Assembly (NCBI GenBank): GCA_029204225.1
Contig: CM055097.1
Location: forward strand, 67,784,801-67,848,800
Length of the DNA: 64,000 bases
DNA from: Diphasiastrum complanatum
Lineage: Eukaryota; Streptophyta; Lycopodiopsida; Lycopodiales; Lycopodiaceae
Direction: 5' to 3'
In this document: positions 39,901-46,899 of the stretch, piece by piece
Layout of the letters: every line of letters begins with the position of its first letter
How positions within the stretch are numbered: the stretch's first letter is position 1
Made by a program: the position numbers and the translations under genes
The notes under the pieces: model-generated
Told to the model about the DNA's origin: nothing
The model's database searches: none
The model's input: only the letters and a program-made list of their open reading frames with translations

Positions 39901-42900
39901 ACCCGAAACAATCGGCAAACTACACAGTAAAAATCCTCTTGATCAGAGCTTTTATCTGATACCCATATTGCCCGAAAAAAAACCAAAAAAAAAAAATTTA
40001 AAAGAAAAACATTTCTGGAATTTTTTGGAAAATTTCAGAAACGCGTTTTTGAACCACATTTCTAATGCGTTTCAGAAACGCGCTGCATCTATGTTTTGAA
40101 TGTTGTACCGAAACACATTCCATTTTACAATGAACATCTATGATTCATTCTATTGTTGTTCTAGATTCATTTGATCAATTCCAGTCACATTTAGTTCCAT
40201 CAAAGCTTTTGAATTATTTTTATCATGAATTACCATGTCAACTTATGATAAGTTACTTAACTAGAATCATACTCCTTTTCAAAACCATCTATGCATCTGA
40301 TTGTAGAAATTGTAGAAAATTTTGAAACATAAGCCTAATCTTCAAAAAGGCCAAAAAAATTCTTGAACTCAATTCCAATTAAAAAAACTCTCTACTCATG
40401 CATAGATAAAATGGTGCAACATATCTGTATTGTACTTTCAAGCCTAATGCTTCAAAATCATTTCAATTATAATCATTAAATATAATGCCAGACAGAAAAA
40501 CATAGCATCCTCATTCAAAACCTTTCAAACAAGACGCAAATTCTTGTCAGAATCAATCTATCAAAAGCAAAAATTAACGAATAAGAATCACAAATGTGAA
40601 CTAACCAGATAGGCGAACATGTGGGGTAATTGCTCGATAGCGTGTTAAAGCCTCTGTGAATCCTGAACAGGGTCGATGGTCTGGATAGAAGCTGAAGACA
40701 TATTGATCATGTGTGGATGCTAAGACACAACAAAAGCATCAAGAATTAACAGATGATAGGGACTAAAGTACACATTACCAAAAAGCAAAACATTTTTCTA
40801 TTTCAAGTCAACTAGCTATTTAATAAAATTATCTATAAAAACATTAAGGGGAGTATTGTCCGAATTTTAGCCAAAAGTTTAAATAGACCCCTATTAATTT
40901 TTACTAAAATTAGTATGGCCTACATTAATCTATTTTTTCAGGGTCTACATCTAGCTACAGTACCTACATCGAGTTAGTCCATCATTGTATCTATGTTGAC
41001 TAGTAGGTGTTAACCAATAGTCAAGTAGATAGCTAGTAGGCTTGACTAGTAGATACATGTGATAGGTGAGAGTAGGTGAGGAAGTAGAAATGTCTATAAA
41101 TACAAGGGCTTGTAGTAACCATAATTCTGTGCTTCTATGCTGCCTGATTGTAATTTCATGATTGTACTTCTTACCCTTTAATAGAGTGCTCTTTAAATGT
41201 TAGTGATATGTACTTGTCTAGTACCTTCTAGACATTAATCATTCTATTAATAGCATTCTTGATTAGACTGCTTGATTCTCTGTACAGATCCTGACAGGTC
41301 AATTGATGAGAGAATTTTCCATGATATCAGAGCAGAATACTGAGGAGAAGAAGTACAGTTCCATACAATGCCCTACAATACTTTTTTTAGAAATCATCTT
41401 GCAAGTTTGGTGTTGTTTTTTCATGTTTGAGGCAGATCAGGTGTTGTTTTTGACAGTTTACAGCAGATTTACAGGTCTATACCAGTAAAGTACAGTCTTA
41501 CAGAGGTATTGCAGTCCGTACAATACTTGCAGGAGGTTGTACCAGCAAAGTAAGATTGTTGTTTGCATGTTTGGTGTAGTAGTGTTGGTGACTATGGCAA
41601 GGCTGTAGCGATCTTTTCAGATTTTTCCAAATCAAGACCAGGGTACAGAAGTGTATACTGAAACAGTGAGTACAAAAGTCCCTCGTACAGAGGGGTGTAG
41701 AATACTCCCAAGCATAGTCCTACAGAAATACTACAATCTCCCGTACAGTACTCGAGTCTTGTAGGAGGTTGTACCATTCGAGTACGATTGTTGTTTACAG
41801 GTTTGGTGCAGTGTTGGTGACTGTGGCAGGGCTGTAGCAGTGTTTTCAAATTTTTCCAAATCAAGACCAGGGTACAGAAGTGTACCAGATCTGTAGAGTA
41901 GCAGTTCTGTCCGTACATGAGGTCGTACCAGTTTTGTCCTTGCTATTGATTCAGAGAAAGATTTGACTAATTTTTTGGATTCAGCAGACTGATAATAGAG
42001 TCAGAACTTCTTGAAGTACTAAAACAACCCCTGTCCAATTTGTACAAAAGTTCGTACAGAAGGGTGTACACGGTACTAATTTGCGGTACAGAAGTCATTA
42101 ATTGCAATTTTCAAACAATTTTAGTAATTCTTGATTCAATTCTTGGGGTTTCTTGGCCTGATTCAAGAAACTTACTATATTTAGAAATTAAAGTATAGCA
42201 AAAACATGGTAAAGTACAGTACATTCCATTTCTACATTATTGCTCAGAATTGCCAAGGAGCTCATTATAAAGGTACACTACTTTGTACTTTGCATTCATT
42301 CAAGCGCTTAGCGTAAATCATTAGTTTTCCTACATAACAAAACTTACAAAGGTCTTGTATACAAGAAATGCAAATTGTATTTTAGAATTCTAGAAGGAAG
42401 ACCTTGTTCTGAGATATGCATACAGTGATTTTGGTGGCAATTCTTCAAACAATCACTCTCAGGTTTGTATCTTATAGAATTCACAATGAGAAACTTACCA
42501 TCTCCAAAGCCAAAACAAGGGATCAAGTTGTCTTCATCAAAGGCAGATAAGGTGCGGCCTATAATTGAGATAGCTTGCTCATACGGATTAGGAGCATCCC
42601 CAATTGCATGAAGACTGCGTCCATTGAAAGAATTTTTCCCTGCATTGGTACCATATTTTGATAAATACCTAGTGCATTATGATAAATAGCAAATAAAGAT
42701 AAATTTCACAATTAGAATAGACTCCACTAGAATAAGAAGTGTTATGGACACACATTTCCATACTTCTCTATAAACATGAACCAGTACTATTTTACTAGAT
42801 TCAAAACCTCCTTTTCAATGAGACCGATGGGACTATATGAATAGAAAATGCCCTAAAAATGGGCAGACTACAAGAACGAACCTTCTAAAAACTTCCAAGA

Positions 42901-44810
42901 TGCTCATAATAAAGTAAGTATAATAGGAGCTAGAGATTCTCGTTTTCAGATTATTGGAATTGGTGTTTTGAGGTCTTTGTAAGGCTTTCTTTTTTTTGGA
43001 GCCTTTGTCTTAGTTGGAGAATGCTTTATGACTACTATTTGTTGTCTTTGTACTTCATATGCTGTCTCTCAAGCGAGAAAGGAAGCAATGTGGTTACGAA
43101 ACTTACTATCAGACGTTTGACCAAAGCAGAATGCTCCGACAATTGTCTATTGTGATAATCAAAGTGCTATTGCTTTATCGGCCAACCACAGGTTTCATTT
43201 TAGGAGTAAGCACATTGAAATCAAGTATCACTATGTCAGAAGTCAAGTTTTCAACAAAAAGGTAAAATGCAAGACATGACAGTAGATATTTTCACGAAGA
43301 CGCGGAGCTTGGATACACAAAAGATTTGTGCAGAACTAACTTTGAAGGTCAAGGTAGTAAATTCTCTGTCTTTCTACTATGAAATATAAAGTAAGTGTAA
43401 ATAGGTGCCAGTTCTCAAATTTGATGTCTTGAGCTCTTTGTGGAAGAGTTCTATTTTCTACAGATCCTAGTTGGAGATCTGCTTGAACTATCGGCAACAA
43501 TTGTCTTGCATTCAACTTTCTTACTTGAAGAATGCTTTGTCAATAGTATTTGTTGTCTTTGTACTTCATTTGACACTGATGTTTATGATTGAGTTCATAA
43601 CAATAAGGTGCACTCGGTGTGTCCACTTCATATTTTAGTTACAAAAGGAGAAATGTAATGAATTCTAAAATCATCACAATAAAGCATAACTACACAAGCA
43701 TAACTACACATTTGACTTAAAAGCAACCACTAATATAAACCAAGTGCAATCATAGCAAGGTTTACAATCGTTAAGTGCACCTGTCCACTCGTTGCTCTTA
43801 GTGAAGTCTATCCCAATGATTAAGTTGGAGGATTCAAGTCCTGCTTTGCTCAAAGACTGTTGCACCTGCATAATTGACAAGGTTCCAAAATTCATGGCTT
43901 CAAATAATAGATAGTCCTAGCCTAGCCATAGGAACCCTTGTAATAGTCTTCCAAGCTTTCCCTTTGAACCTATTAGAGAACGAATCTGAAAAAAGTGAAA
44001 AGAATGCTATGATGAAGGTTTTGGGAGAAAAACCAAACTTTTCAAAACTCTTGAATCAAAGCTGCAAATGTCCACAACCACATTAATTTGTATCATTTCA
44101 ATTCGCTTGACTTATTGTGATACCCTCTGATCCTATAAATGATATCACATAGTGTCTCGCTTTATTGGTGCAGCTTTGAGGTTTCTTATTCAGAATGACA
44201 GCAGTACCCTCTTAAATCATCTTTAAAGGCATGTACAAGAAGAGCTTTTATGTACAGCTGATTAGCTACATAACAACCCTAACTTGTGCATCTCCAAATT
44301 GATAAAGAGGGTATTAGCACTTGACCCACCTGGATTCAGTCAATAAGGAAATAGTTGGTTGAGTGGCCTAGGACTTCACAGCAACACTCGTTCAAGGCTT
44401 TTAAGGGTTTAAAACCTCTTGCACTCATCATACTTTCATAGTTTATAGACACACCAGGAAATGTTGTGGATAAGGGACAAGATTGGGAGAGTAATGGTAC
44501 AGTGGGTAAACCAAAAACTATGTGGCTGCTTTTAGCTTGCTTCTACCAAATAAGAGCATCACACATGCAGGGAACGAGCAACCTGGTAGAATACAGAAAG
44601 GCTGACCCTCCATGAAAAGAAAAAAGAAAAAAAGAGTACGAGTGTTTATGAGAAAGCACTTACCTGCTCGAGACTAGTATATTGGTCACTGATGTGAGTG
44701 TATTTCCTCGAGAACTTCCGATCTGAAGGCCGGGGAGATGAAAAAGGGTTTGTGTCAATACCCTCCGCAGATGATGAAGGTGATTCTGGGGTGGAATTGT
44801 CGTTACCCAT
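13754..44810 (-). CDS. RGLG: RGLG-type copine/vWA-RING E3 ubiquitin ligase, complete, 11 exons
   Basis: RING-type E3 ligase of the RGLG family, membrane-anchored by N-myristoylation and known in Arabidopsis for K63-linked chains, auxin/apical dominance and drought/ABA signalling. Exons on the minus strand: 44664-44810, 43781-43865, 42499-42639, 40606-40719, 28652-28749, 26408-26487, 26114-26219, 25762-25889, 15628-15814, 13916-13972, 13754-13834. They total 1,224 bases, 407 residues; every junction is GT-AG and in phase. The start MGNDNS gives a myristoylation signal (Gly2, Ser6). The copine-like vWA domain is about residues 55-295, with MIDAS-like DFTKSN at 69-74, CFGFGD before the exon 3/4 junction and IADGQVTRS at 5/6. 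The C-terminal RING has ECPIC, CGHQ, CREC and CPIC. Length is typical for the family. Only 4% of the locus is coding. Confidence 0.96.
13973..15627 (-). other. RGLG intron 9
   Basis: 1,655 bp. Holds one copy (14719-14812) of a dispersed repeat also present at 27223-27317. Otherwise AT-rich with no recognised element or ORF. Confidence 0.7.
14719..14812. repeat. Dispersed repeat, copy 1 of 2
   Basis: TACATGAAAGCAAACGATAG to CAATGGCTAAAGCGCTACAA matches 27223-27317 in RGLG intron 5 with about 80% identity and small indels. Family not recognised. Confidence 0.6.
17168..17193. repeat. (CT)n microsatellite
   Basis: About 13 CT units in the LINE D region. Confidence 0.95.
17354..17404. repeat. 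(CT)n microsatellite
   Basis: About 25 uninterrupted CT units. Confidence 0.97.
17753..17817. repeat. (CT)n microsatellite
   Basis: About 32 uninterrupted CT units, about 55 bases upstream of the LINE D 3' hairpin. Confidence 0.97.
18293..18992 (-). repeat. 3' LTR of the decayed gypsy
   Basis: 700 bp, TG...CA on both strands. Its first 170 bp recur at 22824-23004. Confidence 0.8.
19430..21290 (-). pseudogene. Gypsy pol relic: protease, RT, RNase H, integrase zinc finger
   Basis: In sense order on the minus strand: a protease strand reading [12 protein letters not shown] (normally DTGSS) near 21200; RT motifs FSIPHIDDL near 20700 and [14 protein letters not shown] near 20540; RNase H start [17 protein letters not shown] near 20090 followed by VAFGSEKL; and an integrase HHCC segment ([12 protein letters not shown]) near 19550. 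Stops and frameshifts are frequent throughout, so it encodes nothing functional. Confidence 0.75.
21520..21792 (+). pseudogene. Chromovirus chromodomain relic and polypurine tract
   Basis: Plus-strand frame ending [20 protein letters not shown] then KKKFPRFHF and a stop, typical of a gypsy chromodomain end. TTCAAGGGGGGAAGAA (about 21777-21792) follows as polypurine tract and leads straight into an LTR start at 21793. Confidence 0.75.
21793..22165 (+). repeat. LTR of chromovirus family, plus-strand copy (3' LTR, end not defined)
   Basis: Starts TGTTACGTCCATGTCC. It matches, over at least 370 bp with substitutions, the minus-strand sequence running down from 54794, up to GGGGGTGAAGTGG. A third, short copy is at 12679-12755. 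The right end is not resolvable; 22165-22800 contains short diverged repeats of CGATTTTCAGCAA. Confidence 0.75.
22490..22770. repeat. Diverged short repeats (ACTCGATTTTCAGCAA-like)
   Basis: At least six variants of CTCGATTTTCAGCA occur irregularly. It may be the leader of the decayed gypsy. Confidence 0.5.
22824..23004 (-). repeat. 5' LTR fragment of the decayed gypsy
   Basis: About 180 bp homologous to 18293-18470, with the TG terminus mutated to TA. Ends at the LINE A junction. Confidence 0.75.
23038..24913 (+). pseudogene. LINE ORF2 reverse transcriptase, frameshifted
   Basis: Frames 23038-23463, 23546-24145, 24158-24514 and 24533-24913 are consecutive parts of one RT. Motifs: [16 protein letters not shown] (RT motif A), a [19 protein letters not shown] block between the first two frames, and [10 protein letters not shown] where YADD is expected, so a catalytic Asp is replaced by His. 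The C-terminal part has a C-x2-C...H-x4-C finger (QLCSIS...EEHFLFIC) and ends in a basic, acidic-patch tail with KSQITSFF. At least three frame breaks make it non-functional. The endonuclease domain is missing (5' truncation). Confidence 0.85.
25167..25205 (+). promoter_or_regulatory. LINE 3'-terminal hairpin and AATAAA
   Basis: GTCTT (25167-25171) pairs with AAGAC (25192-25196); inside, ATGCC (25174-25178) pairs with GGCAT (25183-25187) around TTTT. AATAAA follows at 25200. A probable recognition structure for the LINE reverse transcriptase. Confidence 0.75.
25225..25298. repeat. Compound (CT)n(CA)n(A)n tail
   Basis: About 19 CT units, 11 CA units and 12 A, directly downstream of the LINE A 3' end. 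Confidence 0.95.
25299..25700. repeat. Diverged tandem repeat, unit about 140 bp
   Basis: GTGTCCTAATTGTAGATACA and GTATCCTGATCATAGATAGA head two similar segments that continue through TAGATGGATTTAGGGATCC-like ends. Origin unknown. Confidence 0.45.
26420..27060 (+). other. Unrecognised coding-like stretch in RGLG intron 5
   Basis: Antisense to RGLG, frames 26420-26833 (whose start overlaps exon 6) and 26866-27048 are hydrophilic and rich in Glu, Lys, Ser and Gln; the second reads [12 protein letters not shown]...[19 protein letters not shown], helix- or coiled-coil-like. The parallel frame between 26540 and 26700 is also stop-free and polar. It could be a decayed captured exon or TE protein. 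I recognise no family. Confidence 0.3.
27223..27317. repeat. Dispersed repeat, copy 2 of 2
   Basis: Matches 14719-14812 in intron 9. Confidence 0.6.
27639..27800 (-). mobile_element. Possible LTR end with primer-binding site
   Basis: On the minus strand TGGTATCATAGC (27639-27650) resembles an initiator-Met primer site with one mismatch. It follows, three bases away, a sequence ending GGGGTGTGCA, a plausible LTR terminus. The other LTR end was not found. Between 27800 and 28650 nothing was recognised. Confidence 0.4.
28750..29734. other. RGLG intron 4, left part: no recognised element
   Basis: AT-rich sequence without recognised coding or repeat content. Confidence 0.5.
29735..30156 (-). mobile_element. 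LINE copy C: ORF2 C-terminus and 3' end
   Basis: Minus strand: an open frame ending at 29980 encodes an acidic patch ([16 protein letters not shown]) and a final [11 protein letters not shown] before the stop, then about 200 bases of 3' UTR, then the terminal hairpin (29762-29791), AATAAA and a (CTTT)n tail (about 29739-29755). It is 5'-truncated at the (GA)n tract at 30161. Same orientation as RGLG. Confidence 0.75.
29762..29791 (-). promoter_or_regulatory. LINE 3'-terminal hairpin, inner stem replaced
   Basis: Outer stem GTCTT/AAGAC is conserved, but the inner stem is GCACC/GGTGC instead of ATGCC/GGCAT, keeping pairing. Confidence 0.75.
30161..30193. repeat. (GA)n microsatellite
   Basis: About 16 units, 55 bp left of the gypsy LTR at 30248. 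Confidence 0.95.
30248..30579 (-). repeat. 3' LTR of chromovirus
   Basis: 332 bp; matches 33588-33928. Confidence 0.9.
30607..31089 (-). pseudogene. Integrase C-terminus and chromodomain
   Basis: 160-residue open frame: [17 protein letters not shown] (integrase C-terminal helix), [14 protein letters not shown] (GPF/Y-type module), [12 protein letters not shown], then the chromodomain [19 protein letters not shown]. Chromodomains of this class direct integration to methylated-histone heterochromatin. The frame is open but separated from the integrase core by a break. Confidence 0.85.
31192..31695 (-). pseudogene. Integrase catalytic core
   Basis: 167-residue frame with the DDE triad context: [22 protein letters not shown] and a [10 protein letters not shown] segment holding the Glu. 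It ends at a TAG in YGFQP. The zinc-binding part is in the next frame upstream. Confidence 0.85.
31783..32625 (-). pseudogene. RNase H and integrase zinc finger
   Basis: 280-residue frame: [35 protein letters not shown], then TNHQVLKYI, where the family has TDH, so a catalytic Asp is Asn. The integrase HHCC start ([14 protein letters not shown]) follows. A frame break separates it from the RT. Confidence 0.85.
32742..33611 (-). pseudogene. Gypsy reverse transcriptase
   Basis: 289-residue frame whose first residues come from the 5' LTR. Motifs: [46 protein letters not shown] and the catalytic [12 protein letters not shown] are intact. Confidence 0.88.
33588..33928 (-). repeat. 5' LTR of chromovirus
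   Basis: 341 bp; matches 30248-30579 apart from about 14 substitutions and a small indel. Confidence 0.9.
33930..33979. repeat. (GA)n microsatellite
   Basis: 25 units abutting the chromovirus LTR. Confidence 0.97.
34000..34567. repeat. Short diverged repeats
   Basis: ACATAAGGCTA, ACATCTAGTAGTAAA and GTCTAACTTAAGGAGYGTAAAA recur two to three times. No coding content. Confidence 0.5.
34573..35480 (+). repeat. 5' LTR of the gag-only copia element
   Basis: 908 bp. Contains eight TGCATG hexamers at 35271-35358, inside the 306 bp missing from the 3' LTR. Confidence 0.85.
35547..36578 (+). CDS. gag: Copia gag polyprotein, intact
   Basis: An open frame of 343 residues from [20 protein letters not shown]; an upstream in-frame Met at 35517 adds ten residues but the MAQ start fits copia gags. 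Order: N-terminal copia-type segment, UBN2-like capsid region (residues about 60-210), basic linker ([10 protein letters not shown]), then two CCHC zinc knuckles [14 protein letters not shown] and [14 protein letters not shown]. Gag forms the virus-like particle that packages element RNA. It is followed by a stop and no protease. Confidence 0.85.
   Translation: MAQTVYLESSSNYHAWVREIEYQLRQHPGCWEIATKLYPEPTLMDGNKAEYDQWRIANSKAIGIIGLSLSLKIRLAYPSMNKASDLIDATRTDFEHPSLQDICLFTDQLYAHRWTGEDHVSDYIESLEKLFLHLEFAGPEHAISEKKKLVILLRGLPVSYKNFRTSITMQADMTYEKAKVALLREELMREEEFHIHDDTAKAKESKQKEDSLHQAYYAGRKLNNKQKGKGKDNKCQHCGKVGHSKNSCFFNPYISCKFCKKIGHAAAFCDKRPQGSFKNAFKGKQQETEKHAVTDVANRSRQLVRSLNVLIIKNLNTTVPMLHKPPPSACRMILRNRCLCMCL
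36672..37229 (+). CDS. Unrecognised acidic ORF downstream of gag
   Basis: 185-residue open frame, rich in Glu, Pro, Val and Leu (for example [13 protein letters not shown]), ending at the 3' LTR edge. It overlaps a CTTGAGGGGGAGT purine tract at 36670-36683 that resembles a copia polypurine tract. No domain recognised. It may be an accessory ORF or the frame left by deletion of pol. Confidence 0.4.
   Translation: MRGSFNKLLSCLEQDENSFKIADVDKPSYHEQVILDLENALLEYDPFLQVQTDASVIQLVMQPSKDVDCQEPVSEPERVPEMTILEPVPELHVAASESAEVRMLEPLHQQSFIEDASFTLVGRCPDITFDLLYLQMMHTDPFDTWQDADEEPSSLPATLLPGSMFQNVSLLQLATVPLHQQYTKT
37227..37695 (+). repeat. 3' LTR fragment of the gag-only element
   Basis: 469 bp, two deletions relative to the 5' LTR; ends GCAGCA followed by target duplication CGAAT. 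Confidence 0.9.
38031..38440 (-). pseudogene. Copia reverse transcriptase N-terminal scrap
   Basis: Minus strand, two frames: [14 protein letters not shown] then [35 protein letters not shown] and [19 protein letters not shown], the start of copia RT. It ends just before the first catalytic motif. Confidence 0.85.
38593..38670. repeat. TTCAGTATGG minisatellite
   Basis: Seven or so units of TTCAGTATGG or TTCAGTATGA with small variants. Confidence 0.85.
38738..38890 (-). mobile_element. LINE copy B: 3' end only
   Basis: Minus strand 3' end with terminal hairpin (38762-38791: GTCTT/AAGAC outer stem, ATGCC/GGCAT inner stem, TTTC loop), AATAAA and (CTTT)n tail at about 38738-38755. Upstream about 100 bases of presumed 3' UTR; no ORF2. 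Confidence 0.7.
39239..40093. mobile_element. Non-autonomous hAT-like DNA transposon (MITE), 8-bp target duplication
   Basis: The 8-mer TTTTGAAT flanks both ends (39231-39238 and 40094-40101). Termini are inverted: CATAGTTGCATCG at the left and, read inward on the minus strand, CATAGATGCAGCG at the right (11 of 13). AAACGCG motifs are repeated just inside each end, as subterminal transposase-binding repeats are in Ac-type hAT elements. No transposase. The centre holds a GC-rich run of hairpins (39489-39590). In RGLG intron 4. Confidence 0.75.
39489..39590. repeat. Three consecutive GC-rich hairpins
   Basis: GGGGCGGTAGCCCC, GGGGCTGTAGCCCC and GGGGGCAACGCCCCC follow one another within 100 bases, linked by G-runs (GGGGGTCCGGGGGG, GGTGGGGGGTTTGGGGGG). 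Strong contrast to the AT-rich surroundings. Confidence 0.85.
40864..41321 (+). repeat. 5' LTR of an LTR retrotransposon in RGLG intron 3
   Basis: Starts near TATTGTCCGAATTTTAGCC, has TCTATAAATA (about 41092) as TATA box, and ends TTTTCCA just before TGATATCAGAGC (41322-41333), an initiator-Met primer site with one mismatch. No 3' LTR or ORF was found. Confidence 0.65.
41322..42300 (+). other. GTAC-rich leader of the intron 3 LTR element
   Basis: Follows the primer site and has no ORF of note. From 41281 to 42300 I count 26 GTAC tetranucleotides against about four expected. It contains a tandem duplication with 229-bp period (about 41508-41650 and 41737-41882). One site, TCCGTACAA at 41515-41523, fits the SBP-domain consensus TNCGTACAA. 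Confidence 0.7.
43075..43345 (+). pseudogene. Copia RNase H relic
   Basis: In RGLG intron 2, plus strand: [33 protein letters not shown], then [10 protein letters not shown] in a shifted frame. These are the C-terminal RNase H motifs of copia pol, with a stop and a frameshift. Confidence 0.85.
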
Positions 44811-46600
44811 AGTTCTTCAACTGGATCTGATACCTTATGAGCAATAAAAGCAATTCACAGTCCATCTTATGCTTCACAACAGCTTCCTAAAACCGATCAA
44901 AGCATTTCTTATTCTGTTACAAAAACTATAAATTCCGAATTTCGGTAGTTGAATTACTGCTACCCTGTCTGCATGATTCTCTCTAAATGTAAATCTTCTG
45001 CCCATCTTTAGCTTTCAAAGGAATCATGTCCCTTCCATCACATTTTCACAGCCAAAGCTACTTGCTTAAAAATATGAGAGAATATACTTTGCTAGTACGT
45101 GAAGGAACATCTCTATCCAAAAAATGAAGGAAGCATCAGTTTCCCAACTTTTTGTGAGGCAACAGAGACTAGCACAATTCTGTTTGCATAATTACTTCCC
45201 TAGTAGCGAAGGAGTTCCAAATTCTGCCTTCTAATCTAATAGGCTCTGGAGATGTGGCAAGTAAAGTGGCGATACAGCATCCAAAATTTCCCCATGCTGT
45301 TATGCGAACTAGGGGGGTCACATTCCAATCAGGAAACACAGAAGAAAAGTGAAACAAATCTACCACACATTCCTCACTTCTCTCACACATTCATCCTGCT
45401 CCAACTCTTCTGTCCCCATGGTACCTTTCTTATCGCTAAAATCGATTCCAACAGATGCTTCAAACAGAATTGAAAACTGAAATCAGATGTTGCCATAACA
45501 CAATGAAAACTGCGGGTCTCTGTAACACCTTTCCCACAGATTTTTCCTGGCAGCAGTAAAAACATGTTGAAAAAACTGATCATTACCACCAAAAGAGAAA
45601 AGGAACCGTCCCAAATTGTGAACCGGTAAGCTCAACACCTCCTGAACACCCCACAACACAGCAACTGCACAAAACTTCCACAGCAATCAAAAACTTTGCG
45701 TCAATTACAGAAACAAGAAGAAAAGGGAAATACATACACAAAACTTGCTGCTCTGGCCTCGAACCAAATAGGGGGTGGGAATAGATGTGGGGAAGTGCTC
45801 CTAAAACAATTTCGAACCAACCCTAATATAAACCTACAAAACTTCAGTGAAAGAGGTAAAATACCAGTATAAAACCTTAGTGCATTTTTTGAAGATGAAA
45901 AACCTAAAAACCAGCAGGAGAAATGCTAATTTCAGCTATTGGCCTGTAATACTTTTTCAGTTTTTTGTGAGCACTCCATTGGATGCTGACAGCTTTTTCA
46001 GGCCCAGTGGCAGCCTGCACCGTGAAGAGGATAGGAATATAGAGAAGAGGCTGTGAGACCTCGCATCTATCACTACGATCTATCTTCTCATCAAACGATT
46101 TTAAACCAGCCTTATAATAAGCCTAAAACAGTTATATAAAACCTACAAACCGAAACTTGTGACTTAACTACTACAATTTTTGCAGGTCAAAGACCCACAA
46201 ACCTTGAAACTGGCAGGTGAAATTCCAATTCCAGCAATTGCCCTGCAATACTTTACAGAATGTTTGTGGGCACTGGCTAATTCCTCACATTAGGCCAAGC
46301 TTGCTTTTACTAGCAACCCCGCTAGCTATCTAGTACTATGATCTGTATCCCACCTCTCAAATTTCTCAGGCTCCTGCTGCATCTTTCCGATTTCAAGGTG
46401 CATCAGATGAATCTGTCAATCAATACCTACTGATACTAATAAATTAGTGCATTATCAAAGATTTACAAACAAATTACGTTACCCTTGATAACAGTTTGAT
46501 CAGCAACCCGTTCACAATGCTCTGATTGGCGTCTCGCCTACGCTATGCCTAAGATTCTTAATCAATTTTTTTTTCAACGTGTTGAAGTAGCTATTGGTCG
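44811..46600. other. RGLG 5' flank
   Basis: Must contain the RGLG promoter and 5' UTR. A diverged direct repeat is visible (45880-46000 against 46180-46275, sharing ACCAGCAGG...GCTATTGGCCTG-like sequence). No supported ORF or clear core promoter. Confidence 0.4.
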
Positions 46601-46899
46601 GTATACTACCTAGCCGATTACATCACACCAAACAACTCCACTTATACACCGTGCGTTGTGTTTTTCCTTTTTCAACTTTGATGCAGTTTATTGTCATGAT
46701 TTGTTAAAAGTTTCAGTCATCTCAAGATGGCCCTCCTCCCTCTCAGCACCTCATTCGCCCTCTGCTTTAACTTGGTCCTGGATTTCTTCCCTTGACGTCC
46801 TCAACGCTTTTCACCTGGGCTTTCCTCGTCCAAAACTCTATTTTTATATTCATGTGGCTCTCTGTCGTGAAACTCAACTTGATATGCATCTTCCTCTCG

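Noticed and set aside
13754-44810. RGLG read as a copine
   Set aside because: There are no C2 domains, and the C-terminus is a complete RING finger, so RGLG fits better.
44811-46600. Several 60-100 residue ORFs upstream of RGLG
   Set aside because: No recognisable motif, no conserved start context, overlapping on both strands; treated as noise.
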